A stretch of 43,074 bases of DNA from an uncultured Selenomonadales bacterium (GCA_900316935.1 ONEW01000021.1:1-43074); one strand, 5' to 3'. Shown: positions 16,651-24,818, numbered from the stretch's first letter. Translations and numbers: made by a program. Notes: generated by a model not told the origin, from the letters alone.

Positions 16651-16935
16651 TTATTCCACAACTGCCAGGATATCGCGTTCATTCAGAATCAGCAGTTTCT
16701 TGTCATCGTACTTGACTTCCGTGCCGGAATATTTGGCGAACACGACGGTTTCGCCGGCTTTGACGTCGACAGGGACGCGCTTGCCTTCCACCAGGGAGCC
16801 CTTGCCGACGGCCAGGACCTTGCCCTGCATCGGCTTTTCTTTCGAAGCCGTATCAGGGATATAGATGCCGCTGGCGGTCTTTTCCACCGCTTCCTGAACT
16901 TCCACAACAACATTTGCGCCTAAGGGTCTTAACAT
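16651..16935 (-). CDS. groES: 10 kDa co-chaperonin GroES
   Basis: A 94-residue lid protein of the GroEL chaperonin. [30 protein letters not shown] contains the mobile loop (about residues 15-32) that contacts GroEL, and the rest matches the beta-barrel and roof ([17 protein letters not shown]). ATG 16933-16935 is set by AAAGGAG 10 bases upstream; a longer open frame to 17097 runs through the CIRCE operator and is not coding. First gene of the groE operon. Confidence 0.97.
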   Translation of the reverse strand: MLRPLGANVVVEVQEAVEKTASGIYIPDTASKEKPMQGKVLAVGKGSLVEGKRVPVDVKAGETVVFAKYSGTEVKYDDKKLLILNERDILAVVE

Positions 16936-17024
16936 TTGCAATAATCTCCTTTCTGATCCGCATCGTGCGATGCGCCGGCCGTACTGTGTCCGGATTATGT
17001 CTGAATGGGTTGTTTTTTGTCTTA

Positions 17025-17051
17025 TTAGCACTTTTATGAATCGAGTGCTAA
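17025..17051. promoter_or_regulatory. CIRCE operator (HrcA binding site)
   Basis: TTAGCACTT (17025-17033), a 9-bp spacer and GAGTGCTAA (17043-17051) match the CIRCE consensus with one mismatch. It lies directly downstream of the groES -10 box, so HrcA should repress groES-groEL except under heat or misfolding stress. Confidence 0.95.
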
Positions 17052-17062
17052 ATTCAATTATC

Positions 17063-17090
17063 ATTATAGCAATAGTTCGCAAAAATGCAA
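17063..17090 (-). promoter_or_regulatory. groES-groEL promoter
   Basis: Minus-strand TTGCAT (17085-17090) and TATAAT (17063-17068) are spaced 16 bp, immediately upstream of CIRCE. This is a vegetative sigma-A-type promoter. Confidence 0.85.
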
Positions 17091-17274
17091 TAGTCAAAAT
17101 GACAAATTAAGGTCATTTTACAATTTTTTCACGCAAAAATCGAAAAATTACTTTTAAACTTGCAAAATAAGATGTAAAAGAGTAAAAAAGGACCGCAAAA
17201 TCTCATTTTTTACAGACGAAAATGAAAAAATCACTATTTTCGTCAATTATGTAATTTTATGTATTTTATTGCAA

Positions 17275-17333
17275 ACAAAAACTTGCAGGCACCGGCGCCC
17301 CGCTGTACCGCGGAGCACGTTCCTGCAAGTTTC
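17275..17333 (-). terminator. Terminator after tsaD
   Basis: The outer stem ACTTGCAGG/CCTGCAAGT (17322-17330 and 17281-17289) with a GC-rich inner hairpin is followed by TTTTTG on the minus strand. It lies 10 bp after the tsaD stop and ends the amidase-to-tsaD operon. Confidence 0.85.
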
Positions 17334-17340
17334 ATGCATA

Positions 17341-18357
17341 TCAGCCCAGCTTCAGGGCCGGGTCGGCATTCAGGTCCAGGGGACTGCGGTCACCGGCCAC
17401 ATACTGATAATATCCGCGGCAGGCGATCATGACGGCATTGTCCGTGCAGAGGATCTTCGTCGGATGCACGAGGCGTGCCCCGGCGCTTCCCGCCGCGGCG
17501 GCCAGTTTGTCCTGGAGTGTCTTGTTGGCCGACACGCCGCCGGCCAGGACAATCTCCTTCAGGCCCGTCCCTTTCAGGGCCAGGACGCTCTTTTGGACGA
17601 GGACGTCCGTCACGGCGTCCTGGAAGGAGGCCGCCACATCGGCCTTGTTGACGGGCCGGTGCGCCTGTTCCTGGTTATGCAGATAGTTGATGACGGACGA
17701 TTTCATGCCGCTGAAGCTGAATTCGAAAGGATTGTCGAGCATGGCGCGCGGAAAATCGATGGCCTTCGGGTCCCCCGCAAGAGCCAGTTTTTCGATTTCC
17801 GGCCCGCCGGGATAAGGCATCCCCATGACGCGGGCCACCTTGTCGAAGGCTTCTCCGGCCGCGTCATCGCGGGTCTGGCCCAGCATTTCAAACGAGTTAT
17901 AGCCTGTCACCTTGAGCAGGGCCGTATGGCCGCCAGACACGACAAGGGCCAGGAACGGCGGTTCCAGGTCCGGGTCGTTCAGGAAGTTGGCGAAGACATG
18001 TCCCTCCAGGTGGTTGACCCCGATGAGGGGCTTCCCGGCTGCCCAGGCCAGGGCCTTGGCAGCCGACAGGCCGACGAGCAGGGCGCCGACGAGGCCCGGG
18101 CCGTAAGTGACGGCCACGGCGTCGATGCGCTCCAGGGGCACACGGGCTTCCTTCAGGGCTTCGTCGATGACCGGCAGCACGTGCTCGATATGTTTGCGCG
18201 ACGCAATTTCCGGCACCACGCCGCCAAATCTGCGGTGCACCATGATCTGCGACGCGATGATGTTGGACAGCGTCTCCCGTCCGTTCTTCACGACGGCGGC
18301 CGCCGTTTCGTCGCAGCTGCTCTCAATGCCTAAAATGTAGATATCCTTGTCCTGCAT
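17341..18357 (-). CDS. tsaD: tRNA N6-adenosine threonylcarbamoyltransferase TsaD
   Basis: Transfers the threonylcarbamoyl group to A37 of ANN-decoding tRNAs (t6A), with TsaB and TsaE. A 338-residue ASKHA-fold protein: ILGIESSCDETAAAVV at the N terminus, FGGVVPEIASRKH, the metal-binding HLEGH (about residue 111), VVSGGHTALL, and LAGGVSANKTL. The start ATG 18355-18357 gives the standard N terminus and has AAGGA upstream; an in-frame ATG at 18390 would overlap rimI and lacks a ribosome site. It is the last gene of the operon after rimI (25-bp gap) and ends at a terminator. Confidence 0.97.
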   Translation of the reverse strand: MQDKDIYILGIESSCDETAAAVVKNGRETLSNIIASQIMVHRRFGGVVPEIASRKHIEHVLPVIDEALKEARVPLERIDAVAVTYGPGLVGALLVGLSAAKALAWAAGKPLIGVNHLEGHVFANFLNDPDLEPPFLALVVSGGHTALLKVTGYNSFEMLGQTRDDAAGEAFDKVARVMGMPYPGGPEIEKLALAGDPKAIDFPRAMLDNPFEFSFSGMKSSVINYLHNQEQAHRPVNKADVAASFQDAVTDVLVQKSVLALKGTGLKEIVLAGGVSANKTLQDKLAAAAGSAGARLVHPTKILCTDNAVMIACRGYYQYVAGDRSPLDLNADPALKLG

Positions 18358-18382
18358 GGATGATTCCTTCTTCGCTTGTTCT

Positions 18383-18877
18383 TTACGCATTTTGCTCGCT
18401 CGATGCGCCCGTTGCGCTTTCCACGTCCTGCCGGTACAGCCACATGATGAGGGCCCCTTCCCCGTTGTCCGCGTAGTAATGGGGCCGCACACCGGCCGCC
18501 CGGAATCCGCAGCGCCGGTAGACGGCCTGGGCCGGTCCATTCGATTCGCGTACTTCAAGGGTCACAGCCGTACAGCCTTCTTCCCACGCCCGGGCAAGCA
18601 GCTGTTCCGTCAGCTGCCGGCCGTAGCCGCGGCACCGCACGGCAGAATCCACAGCCACGCGCATGACCTGCCCTTCGCCGGCCACGTTCCACAGGCCCGC
18701 GTATCCCGCCAGCCCCTGTTCCGGCAGTTCCAGCACATACCAGCTGGCCAGGGCTGTTTCCAGCTCATGGCGCCACGTAGTCTCACTCCAGGAGTCAAAA
18801 AAAGCCCGCCGGTCCAGTGCCATGACAGCGTCCAGGTCGGACACCCGCATCAACCGGCAGGATGCTTTTTCTCCCAT
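18383..18877 (-). CDS. rimI: Ribosomal-protein-alanine N-acetyltransferase RimI-like
   Basis: A GNAT acetyltransferase of 164 residues. The acetyl-CoA loop is in VMRVAVDSAVRCRGYGRQLTEQLL (R-C-R-G-Y-G), followed by LEVRESNGPAQAVYRRCGF, which is typical of RimI. RimI acetylates the N terminus of ribosomal protein S18. Its place between tsaB and tsaD is the common order in Firmicutes and supports the name. Its start lies 28 bp inside the 3' end of tsaB, so translation is probably coupled. The residues after about 150 are not conserved. Confidence 0.9.
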   Translation of the reverse strand: MGEKASCRLMRVSDLDAVMALDRRAFFDSWSETTWRHELETALASWYVLELPEQGLAGYAGLWNVAGEGQVMRVAVDSAVRCRGYGRQLTEQLLARAWEEGCTAVTLEVRESNGPAQAVYRRCGFRAAGVRPHYYADNGEGALIMWLYRQDVESATGASSEQNA

Positions 18878-19545
18878 AATTCCTCCGCTTCGGATTTCCT
18901 ATAATAGAAAGGACGCAGCCGGAAAAGTCCTTCACCGGAAAGCATGTCCTTCCGTTCCGCCGCCAGGCCGACGGACGCAGCATGCGGCAGGCGGATCTGT
19001 TCCGCCGCCACGGTGACGTTTTGCGGCAGGGATTCCCTTTTCGCCAGGCGCAGGCATTCGCCCAGCAGCAGGACCGGCCTGTCCAGTTCCCCGGCCTGGC
19101 GCAGGAGTTCGCTGCCGGACAGCATCCGTACATCCGTCAGACACTGCAGCGCACCGCCCTGCCAAGTGTAGAACGCCGTATAGACGTTCCCCTTCTGGGC
19201 GTCCAGCACGGGGGCCAGCACAATCCCTTCGACCGGCACGTTCCAAGCCATTCCTTCGAGCGTGTTGACACCGCTCACGCCGCATTGCCAGGCATAGGCC
19301 ATGGCTTCCGCCGCAGCCAGCCCGATGCGCAGTCCCGTAAAGGAGCCGGGGCCGATGCTGACGGCGATGCGGTCCACCTTCCCCTTTGGCAGTCCCGTGC
19401 GCCGGAACATCTGGTCAATTTGGGGCATCAGGCCTTCCGAGTGGGTCAGGTTGATGCTGATGTCATAGGCAGCCAGCACCGTGCCATCCTGTACGAGGGC
19501 TACGGAGCAGGCCTTAGTGGCTGTATCCAGTGCGAGAGTCAGCAC
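18850..19545 (-). CDS. tsaB: t6A synthesis protein TsaB
   Basis: The non-catalytic ASKHA partner of TsaD, 231 residues. The N terminus VLTLALDTATKACSVAL, with HSEGLMPQID and SIGPGSFTGLRIGLAAAEAM, is diagnostic. The first codon is GTG 19543-19545 with AAGGAAG upstream; an earlier frame extends to 19623 but runs deep inside tsaE. It overlaps tsaE by 32 bp at the start and rimI by 28 bp at the end. The overlaps suggest coupled translation of the t6A proteins. Confidence 0.95.
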   Translation of the reverse strand: MLTLALDTATKACSVALVQDGTVLAAYDISINLTHSEGLMPQIDQMFRRTGLPKGKVDRIAVSIGPGSFTGLRIGLAAAEAMAYAWQCGVSGVNTLEGMAWNVPVEGIVLAPVLDAQKGNVYTAFYTWQGGALQCLTDVRMLSGSELLRQAGELDRPVLLLGECLRLAKRESLPQNVTVAAEQIRLPHAASVGLAAERKDMLSGEGLFRLRPFYYRKSEAEELWEKKHPAG

Positions 19546-20122
19546 TTCGCAACACTTCCTTGATGAGTTCTTTGTAACGGGGCCCCGTAGGAAACAGTTC
19601 CACCCGGCGCCCGTCCTTTTCAATCGTAATGCTTACCTGCAGATAATCCGGCGGCAGTTCCGACATAAACAGGTCGGCCCATTCGATGACTGTCACACCC
19701 TCCCCGCCGGCATATTCGTAAAAACCGATATCGGCCAGGTCATCGGGCGAATCGAGGCGGTACAGGTCGAAATGACGCACTTCCAGCTTCCCCTCGTAAA
19801 TGTTCATGAGGGAGAAACTGGGGCTGACGACATCGCCTTCGGCTACGCCCAGCGCCGACGCAAGACCCTTGGTCAGCAAGGTCTTGCCGGCTCCCAGGTC
19901 GCCGACGAGGCAGAAGATGTCCCCGCTTTCCGACAAGGTTCCCACCAAACGGCCCAGTGCCTCCGTGGCCCCGGCGTCGCGGCAGAAAAAGACCGCCATG
20001 CCGTTTTCACAACGTTCCAATTCCACGCCGGACAGTGCCGGCACGGGCTTGGGAACAGGTCCGGCGCCATCCGGTGCGGACTCATTGGTTTCGGTCTTTA
20101 CACACGATAAGTGAGTATCCAT
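19514..20122 (-). CDS. tsaE: t6A synthesis ATPase TsaE
   Basis: P-loop ATPase that drives turnover of the TsaB-TsaD complex. Walker A is GDLGAGKT near residue 73, followed by VVSPSFSLMNIYEG, HFDLYRLD and VIEWADLF, all standard. At 202 residues it is longer than the usual ~150 because about 45 residues precede the normal start. The ATG 20120-20122 is supported by TAGGAG 6 bases upstream, so this extension seems real. The extension is Pro/Glu-rich with no recognised domain. Gene order and overlap with tsaB support operon expression. Confidence 0.93.
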   Translation of the reverse strand: MDTHLSCVKTETNESAPDGAGPVPKPVPALSGVELERCENGMAVFFCRDAGATEALGRLVGTLSESGDIFCLVGDLGAGKTLLTKGLASALGVAEGDVVSPSFSLMNIYEGKLEVRHFDLYRLDSPDDLADIGFYEYAGGEGVTVIEWADLFMSELPPDYLQVSITIEKDGRRVELFPTGPRYKELIKEVLRSADSRTGYSH

Positions 20123-20147
20123 AAAATCTCCTATTCCGTCACTGAAT

Positions 20148-20744
20148 TCACTGTTTTTCCGTGCTGCCGGCCTGTTTTCGAATCATGCCGGGCAAGCGTT
20201 CCAGAGGATCTCCCAGATCCATATGGCCGCTGATTGTGTCGATGGGTTTGCCGTTCACGAAGAATTTGACCTTCTTGATGCCCTTGATTTCTGTCAGTGT
20301 GCAGACCACGGCATTGACCATCATCATCTCGTTGTACGATCCCTGGCCGCGCATGGCGAAGTTTTCGTTGAAGTCGACCGTTGCCGTATCGCCGCCTACC
20401 GTCACGCCGAGGACTTTGGTCCCTGCCGGGAACACGTTCATCAGCTGTTTGGAAGCCGGCGCCGTATTGACGAGGGCGTCCATCACCGCTTCAGGCATCT
20501 TTTTGCTGCCGATGGCGTATTTCACCTTTTCCGGCACCAGGTGCGTATCCCCGTTCTTGGGGACGCGGTACACGGTCAGTTCGACCTGCTTCAGGTTCGG
20601 ATCCAGTTTCTCCACGATCGACGTGCCCGAACCAGTCACATCGGTCACGCTGCCCGTCGTGCCGGTCTTGTGCTCCGTCTGGGCGCAGCCGGCCAGGACG
20701 ACCGTCAGGACAAGCATCAGTAACACTGTCAGTTTTTTAAACAT
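20148..20744 (-). CDS. GerMN-domain lipoprotein
   Basis: A 198-residue exported lipoprotein. The signal peptide ends in the lipobox VLAGC (Cys about 19), then a Thr/Gly/Ser-rich linker (20-50), then a GerMN (sporulation/germination M-like) domain: LTVYRVPKNGDTHLVPEK, the FPAGTKVLGVTVGGDTATVDFNENF strand region, and KVKFFVNGKPID. GerMN domains often act near the cell wall. It lies 17 bp after the AMIN/amidase gene, so a role in peptidoglycan remodelling is likely. The start at 20742-20744 follows GGAGGGG; a longer frame to 20765 lacks a ribosome site. Confidence 0.85.
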   Translation of the reverse strand: MFKKLTVLLMLVLTVVLAGCAQTEHKTGTTGSVTDVTGSGTSIVEKLDPNLKQVELTVYRVPKNGDTHLVPEKVKYAIGSKKMPEAVMDALVNTAPASKQLMNVFPAGTKVLGVTVGGDTATVDFNENFAMRGQGSYNEMMMVNAVVCTLTEIKGIKKVKFFVNGKPIDTISGHMDLGDPLERLPGMIRKQAGSTEKQ

Positions 20745-20761
20745 CGTTACCCCTCCTGCCC

Positions 20762-21871
20762 TCAATTACTGAAATAATCGGCGATGCCGTCGCAGATTGC
20801 CTTGGCCACGGTCTTCTGGAACCAGGGCGTGTTGATGAGTTCTTCTTCGCGCTGGTTGCTGATGAAGCCGACCTCGCAGAGGACGGCCGGCATGGAAGAC
20901 CGCTTGATGACATAGAAATCGGCTTGCGGCGTCCCGTAGTTATTCATCCGCGTGGCATTCACCATGCGGGTCTGCACACAGCGGGCCAGCCGTGCGTCGT
21001 AATTTGTCTTGGGATAGTAATAGGTAGCCAGACCGCCAACGGAACGGTTGTTGTTGGCGTTGTGGTGGATGCTGACAAAGACATCGGCCTTGCTGCGCGA
21101 CGCCACATCGCACCGCGCCTGCAGTTCATCACGGCCCGATGCATACGGTCCATAGACATCCACGTCGGTTGTGCGCGTCATGGTCACCTTGGCTCCTGCC
21201 TGTTCCAGGTAGCTGCACAGGTAATTGGAAATGGCGAGGGCCGAGGTCTTCTCCTTATTACCCTTCAAGCCGATGGCACCGGGATCGGAACCGCCGTGGC
21301 CCGGATCGATGGTCACGGTCTTACCGCTCAGGCCGCCGCCCACCTTGTAGTTTGTATAGGCCGGCACTGCCGCGGGCGAACCGTTTCCTTTCTGCGTGCC
21401 CGCCGGCGTCGGGCGGCGGTTTACCGAGGTCGCACCGTAACTCTTCGAGGCAACGCTCTTCTTGTTCGATTCCACATCGATGACGATACGGGGCGGCCGT
21501 CCCGTACGGGGATCCTGCCGCAGCATGAAGCTGTGCACTTCGCTGCGGCGGATGCGTTTCTCCATGGGGATCCGGATGGTCACCCGTCCATTGTCGCGCT
21601 GCACGGACATGCTTTTCGCCAGATCACTCTTGATGGTGCTCCGGCGGGCCACTTTGCTGCCCAGCCCGGCTCCGGGCACACGGATATACAGTTGGTTCCC
21701 GTCCACGTCGATATTGTACCGGGACGACTCCGTCAAATCCACGACGAAACGCAGTACATTATATTGATTGACGCCCCAATTGACGTCCGTAACGGTTGCT
21801 GCCGCCGAAGCAGTCAACGTCGCAAACAGACAGACCGACAGCACAAATAACGCAAAAATCTTTCGGCGCAA
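20762..21871 (-). CDS. N-acetylmuramoyl-L-alanine amidase with AMIN domain (AmiC/CwlM type)
   Basis: An exported peptidoglycan amidase that cleaves the bond between muramic acid and the stem peptide. Of 369 residues, 1-25 form a signal peptide. Residues ~28-110 form an AMIN targeting domain (TDVNWGVNQYNVLRFVVDL). A Thr/Pro/Gly linker (130-160) comes next, then Amidase_3 with zinc ligands and catalytic residues: IDPGHGGSDPGAIG, the Glu in NKEKTSALA, VSIHHNAN, and the Glu in VLCEVGFISN. The first codon is TTG 21869-21871, chosen because GAAGGAGGG lies 7 bases upstream; a GTG at 21889 would put the ribosome site inside the gene. It heads the operon running to tsaD. Confidence 0.93.
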   Translation of the reverse strand: MRRKIFALFVLSVCLFATLTASAAATVTDVNWGVNQYNVLRFVVDLTESSRYNIDVDGNQLYIRVPGAGLGSKVARRSTIKSDLAKSMSVQRDNGRVTIRIPMEKRIRRSEVHSFMLRQDPRTGRPPRIVIDVESNKKSVASKSYGATSVNRRPTPAGTQKGNGSPAAVPAYTNYKVGGGLSGKTVTIDPGHGGSDPGAIGLKGNKEKTSALAISNYLCSYLEQAGAKVTMTRTTDVDVYGPYASGRDELQARCDVASRSKADVFVSIHHNANNNRSVGGLATYYYPKTNYDARLARCVQTRMVNATRMNNYGTPQADFYVIKRSSMPAVLCEVGFISNQREEELINTPWFQKTVAKAICDGIADYFSN

Positions 21872-21938
21872 GCTGCTTCCCTCCTTCACAAGGATTGTAC
21901 GAATGGGTTCCCGAAAGGGATGATTTGTGGGTTTCTCG

Positions 21939-21955
21939 CAATTCCATCGGAATTG
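21939..21955. promoter_or_regulatory. Inverted repeat downstream of the amidase promoter
   Basis: CAATTCC (21939-21945) and GGAATTG (21949-21955) form a 7-bp perfect inverted repeat with a 3-bp centre, about 10 bp downstream of the -10 box. It may be an operator or a leader hairpin. Confidence 0.35.
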
Positions 21956-21964
21956 TAATATGTT

Positions 21965-21993
21965 ATTATATCACAAAGTTTTGTCCATTGTAA
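21965..21993 (-). promoter_or_regulatory. Promoter of the amidase-gerMN-tsaE-tsaB-rimI-tsaD operon
   Basis: Minus-strand TTACAA (21988-21993) and TATAAT (21965-21970) are spaced 17 bp, about 95 bp upstream of the amidase start. All six genes downstream are overlapping or less than 30 bp apart. Confidence 0.7.
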
Positions 21994-22039
21994 AACATCT
22001 TTCCCCAGTTCACCCCATCCCTTGCGGATACGAAGTACC

Positions 22040-23608
22040 TTAAAGCACCGTCCGCAAATCCCCTTGGACGAGTTTGCGCGCTTCCGGCAGTTTCGCCGAC
22101 AGCTCCGAAGCCGCCAGGCCCACGCTGCCGCCGGCGGCCAGATCGCCGGCCAGGCCGTGCAGATACACGGCGGAAACGGCTGCGTCGATGGCCGGCATCC
22201 CCTGGGCCATCAGGGCTGCCAGAAGACCGGTCAGGACATCGCCGCACCCGCCGGTGGCCATGGCGGGATTGCCCGTCGGATTGAGGTATACCGTGCCGTC
22301 CGGATCGGCAACGACCGTCGGCACGCCTTTCAGGACAAGGACGCACTGCCACTGCCGGGCAAAGGCCTTCGCCGTTTCCACACGGTCCTTCTCCACCTGG
22401 GCCACCGTAAGGCCCGTGAGGCGCGCCATTTCCCCCGGATGAGGCGTCAGGACCTTTTCCGCCGCCATGTGCAGCAGCAGGTCCGCGTGCCCCTGGAGCG
22501 CTGTCAGGGCATCGGCGTCGATGACGCAGGGCAGTTGTGTTTCCAGCAGGGCCTGGCGCACAACCGTCTGCGTTTCTTCCGACGTGCCGAGTCCCGGCCC
22601 GATGGCGAGGACGTCGCCGTCCTTGCTTTCGTCAATCAACAGGTCGGCGGCATCCGGTGACAGCCCGCCCGTTCCGGTTTGCGGCAGGCTCTTCACCATG
22701 ACTTCCGTCAGTTTGACCGCCAACAGCGGCCGTGCGCCGGCCGGCGTGAGCAGCGTGACCAGCCCGGCACCACCCTTGACGGCTGCAAAACCGCTCAGGG
22801 CCGCCGCTCCGATATATCCTTCCGAACCAGCAGCCAGGGTGACCCGGCCGGCCGCTCCTTTATGCATGTTTTTGGGACGCAGGGGCAGCAAATCCCGCAC
22901 GAGTTCCTCCGTAATGACGAAGCGGTCCCCTTCCTCTTCGGAAAGCATCGGTTTCGGCATGCCGATATCCGCCGTCCGCACCTCGCCGGCGTGGATGACG
23001 CCGGGATAGAGGTACAGGCCCTGTTTCGGAAGGGCCATGGTCACGGTCACATCGGCCCGGACGGCGTCGCGGTCGCAGCGTCCGTCGTCGGCGTTCACCC
23101 CCGTCGGGATATCGACCGCCAGCACGCGGGCGTCCGCCGCATTGACGGCCTGGCACAAGGTGCGGAAAGCCGGGCGCAATTCCCCGGCAAAGCCCGTGCC
23201 AAGCAGGGCATCGATGACAAGATCCGCTCCTGCGATGGCGCGTTTCACCGTTTCGATCTGCCCGGTGTCCTCCTGGTTCCAAGCCAGGAAAGACCCGCCG
23301 GCGGACAGATAGTATTGCAGTTCCTCGGCGGCACTGCCCGTCAGGTCTTCCGGCCTTCCGGTCAGGACGAGGCACACCCGGGCGCCGCCATTGACAAGCC
23401 AGCGTCCGGCACCGGACCCGTCGCCACCGTTGCTGCCTTTGCCGGCGAGAATGACAATCTTCTTGTCCCGGCAGCCGCCCAGCATGCTGCAGGCCGCTTC
23501 CGCCACGGCATGGCCGGCGTTTTCCATGAGCAGCAGGCCCGGCAGTCCGTACTGCGTTCCGGCCCGCTGATCCAGATTCCGCATTTCTTCTGCCAAAACG
23601 ATACGCAT
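22040..23608 (-). CDS. nnr: Bifunctional NAD(P)H-hydrate epimerase / ADP-dependent NAD(P)H-hydrate dehydratase
   Basis: Repairs hydrated NADH/NADPH. A 522-residue two-domain enzyme. The N-terminal YjeF_N epimerase domain (1-~215) has LLMENAGHAVAE, ILAGKGSNGGDGSGAGR and DALLGTGFAGELR. The C-terminal ribokinase-like dehydratase (about 235-515) has AIGPGLGTSEET, LTPHPGEMARLTG, VLKGVPTVVADPDG and the catalytic TGNPAMATGGCGDVLTG. ATG 23606-23608 has GGAAGGAG upstream. It begins 6 bp after acpS; the acpS-nnr pair is a common arrangement. Full length, no oddities. Confidence 0.95.
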   Translation of the reverse strand: MRIVLAEEMRNLDQRAGTQYGLPGLLLMENAGHAVAEAACSMLGGCRDKKIVILAGKGSNGGDGSGAGRWLVNGGARVCLVLTGRPEDLTGSAAEELQYYLSAGGSFLAWNQEDTGQIETVKRAIAGADLVIDALLGTGFAGELRPAFRTLCQAVNAADARVLAVDIPTGVNADDGRCDRDAVRADVTVTMALPKQGLYLYPGVIHAGEVRTADIGMPKPMLSEEEGDRFVITEELVRDLLPLRPKNMHKGAAGRVTLAAGSEGYIGAAALSGFAAVKGGAGLVTLLTPAGARPLLAVKLTEVMVKSLPQTGTGGLSPDAADLLIDESKDGDVLAIGPGLGTSEETQTVVRQALLETQLPCVIDADALTALQGHADLLLHMAAEKVLTPHPGEMARLTGLTVAQVEKDRVETAKAFARQWQCVLVLKGVPTVVADPDGTVYLNPTGNPAMATGGCGDVLTGLLAALMAQGMPAIDAAVSAVYLHGLAGDLAAGGSVGLAASELSAKLPEARKLVQGDLRTVL

Positions 23609-23614
23609 GACGCC

Positions 23615-23983
23615 TTACTCTCCTTCCAGTACCACGACGGCCAGGGCCGAGTCCTTCGTATGGCTCAGTGTGACGTGGAAACGTGTTACGCCGCGTTCCG
23701 CCGCAAGTTCCGCGAACCGTCCCGTCACGACGATGTCCGGCTTGCCGAGCGGATCCTTCGTGACCCCGATTTCTGTCAGGCGGCCTTCGCGCAAGCCCGT
23801 TCCCAAGGCCTTCAGGAAGGCCTCCTTGGCGGCAAAGCGGGCTGCCAGATGTTCCGCACGGTGGGCATCTTCCGCCAGGACGAGTTCCTCTTCCGTAAAG
23901 ACCCGCTCCGCAAAGCCCGGTTTTTGCAATGCCGCGGCAATGCGTGCCGTTTCCGCCAGGTCACAGCCGATTCCGATGATCAT
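23615..23983 (-). CDS. acpS: Holo-[acyl-carrier-protein] synthase
   Basis: Attaches 4'-phosphopantetheine from CoA to the serine of apo-ACP, activating fatty-acid synthesis. At 122 residues it has the standard length. Metal-binding Asp lies in IGIGCDLAET and Glu in ARFAAKEAFLKALGTG; SHTKDSALAVVV closes the domain. Start ATG 23981-23983 has TAAGGAG 8 bases upstream. It is the first gene of the acpS-nnr pair. A terminator for the preceding gene lies just upstream. Confidence 0.95.
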   Translation of the reverse strand: MIIGIGCDLAETARIAAALQKPGFAERVFTEEELVLAEDAHRAEHLAARFAAKEAFLKALGTGLREGRLTEIGVTKDPLGKPDIVVTGRFAELAAERGVTRFHVTLSHTKDSALAVVVLEGE

Positions 23984-23996
23984 ATGCCAAACTCCT

Positions 23997-24036
23997 TAAA
24001 AAGCCACACAGCCGTTCAAACACGGCCGTATGGCTT
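23997..24036 (-). terminator. Terminator between the 196-aa hypothetical gene and acpS
   Basis: A long stem formed by 24001-24015 and 24022-24036, with one internal 2-nt mismatch, is followed by TTTTT on the minus strand. Its T tract abuts the acpS ribosome site. Confidence 0.8.
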
Positions 24037-24059
24037 CGCGAATGTCCTGTGTTGCCGGT

Positions 24060-24650
24060 TTATTTTGTTTCCGTTTCTGCTTCTGCATCGGCTGCTTCCG
24101 CCTCTGCCGCGGCATCCTTCAGCGGATAGACCGTGTCACTGCCGTAGACCCGGACTTCCATTTCTTCTTCCGTATAGTGGTGCCCCAGCTCCAGCGCCTT
24201 GGCGGCAGCCTTGTCCTTATCCTTCACGTAGACGGTCAGGAAGAAGGGGTCCTTGACCACGTAGTCCGCCTCGTCGGCATACACATACAGCACACCGTCC
24301 TCTTCGCTGTACGAGCGGACCTCCTTCTCCACAGGGTAATTCAGCTTGTTGTCGAAAAGGCCCGTCAGATCATCGTAAAGCTTGACGATTTCCACGCGCT
24401 TTTCCACACCGAAGGGATAGACGGACTTAGGCGGCTGTGCCTCCTTTTCCGCCTGCTTCCGGGCATCCCGTTCCGCTTTCATGGCTTTGGCCTTCGACAC
24501 GGCCTTGTCCGCCGCTTCCCTGGCCTTCGTCTGTGCCTTGTGCAGCACATCGCGGGCGGTCATATCATTTTCCTGCAGATATTTCTGGCCCAGTTTGTAA
24601 CCGGCATAGCATACGACGCCGAAAATCAACACTTTCTTCCAAGTCTTCAT
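24060..24650 (-). CDS. Membrane-anchored protein of unknown function
   Basis: A 196-residue protein I do not recognise. Residues 5-22 (VLIFGVVCYAGYKLGQKYL) form one short hydrophobic anchor. Residues 30-75 are rich in Ala, Lys and Glu and look coiled-coil (KAREAADKAVSKAKAMKAE). A folded segment (80-170) with EKRVEIVKLYDDLTGLFDNKL and VLYVYADEADYVVKDPFFLTVYV follows, and the C terminus is an Ala/Glu-rich tail. The ATG has AAGGAGG 8 bases upstream. It stands alone between clpB and acpS, each side bounded by a terminator, with its own promoter. A role in the envelope is a guess from the anchor only. Confidence 0.7.
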   Translation of the reverse strand: MKTWKKVLIFGVVCYAGYKLGQKYLQENDMTARDVLHKAQTKAREAADKAVSKAKAMKAERDARKQAEKEAQPPKSVYPFGVEKRVEIVKLYDDLTGLFDNKLNYPVEKEVRSYSEEDGVLYVYADEADYVVKDPFFLTVYVKDKDKAAAKALELGHHYTEEEMEVRVYGSDTVYPLKDAAAEAEAADAEAETETK

Positions 24651-24711
24651 GATAAACCCTCCTTGAGCGGCCCGCAGAGCGGCAGATTTTTTTGTCTTAT
24701 ATTATATATAT

Positions 24712-24740
24712 ATTGTAACATGTCCGGCCGTTTCCCTCAA
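24712..24740 (-). promoter_or_regulatory. Promoter of the 196-aa hypothetical gene
   Basis: Minus-strand TTGAGG (24735-24740) and TACAAT (24712-24717) are spaced 17 bp, about 60 bp upstream of the start codon, within an AT-rich stretch. Confidence 0.45.
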
Positions 24741-24785
24741 CGGAAATCCATCCCGTACGTACGATGTCACGGTCCGACGGACACG

Positions 24786-24818
24786 CAAAAAGGGCGGCAC
24801 GGTGTTACCGTGCCGCCC
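24786..24818 (-). terminator. Terminator of clpB
   Basis: A 12-bp perfect GC-rich stem (24792-24803 and 24807-24818) with a 3-nt loop is followed on the minus strand by TTTTTG. It lies 43 bp after the clpB stop. Confidence 0.9.

Larger units (their letters stand above)
16936..17340. other. groE leader plus AT-rich spacer
   Basis: This 405-bp gap holds the groES leader, CIRCE and promoter (up to 17090), then a very AT-rich stretch (about 17097-17275) with A/T runs and an inverted repeat GACGAAAAT/ATTTTCGTC (17215-17244), then the tsaD terminator. I see no gene in it. The AT-rich part contrasts sharply with the GC-rich neighbours. Confidence 0.6.
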
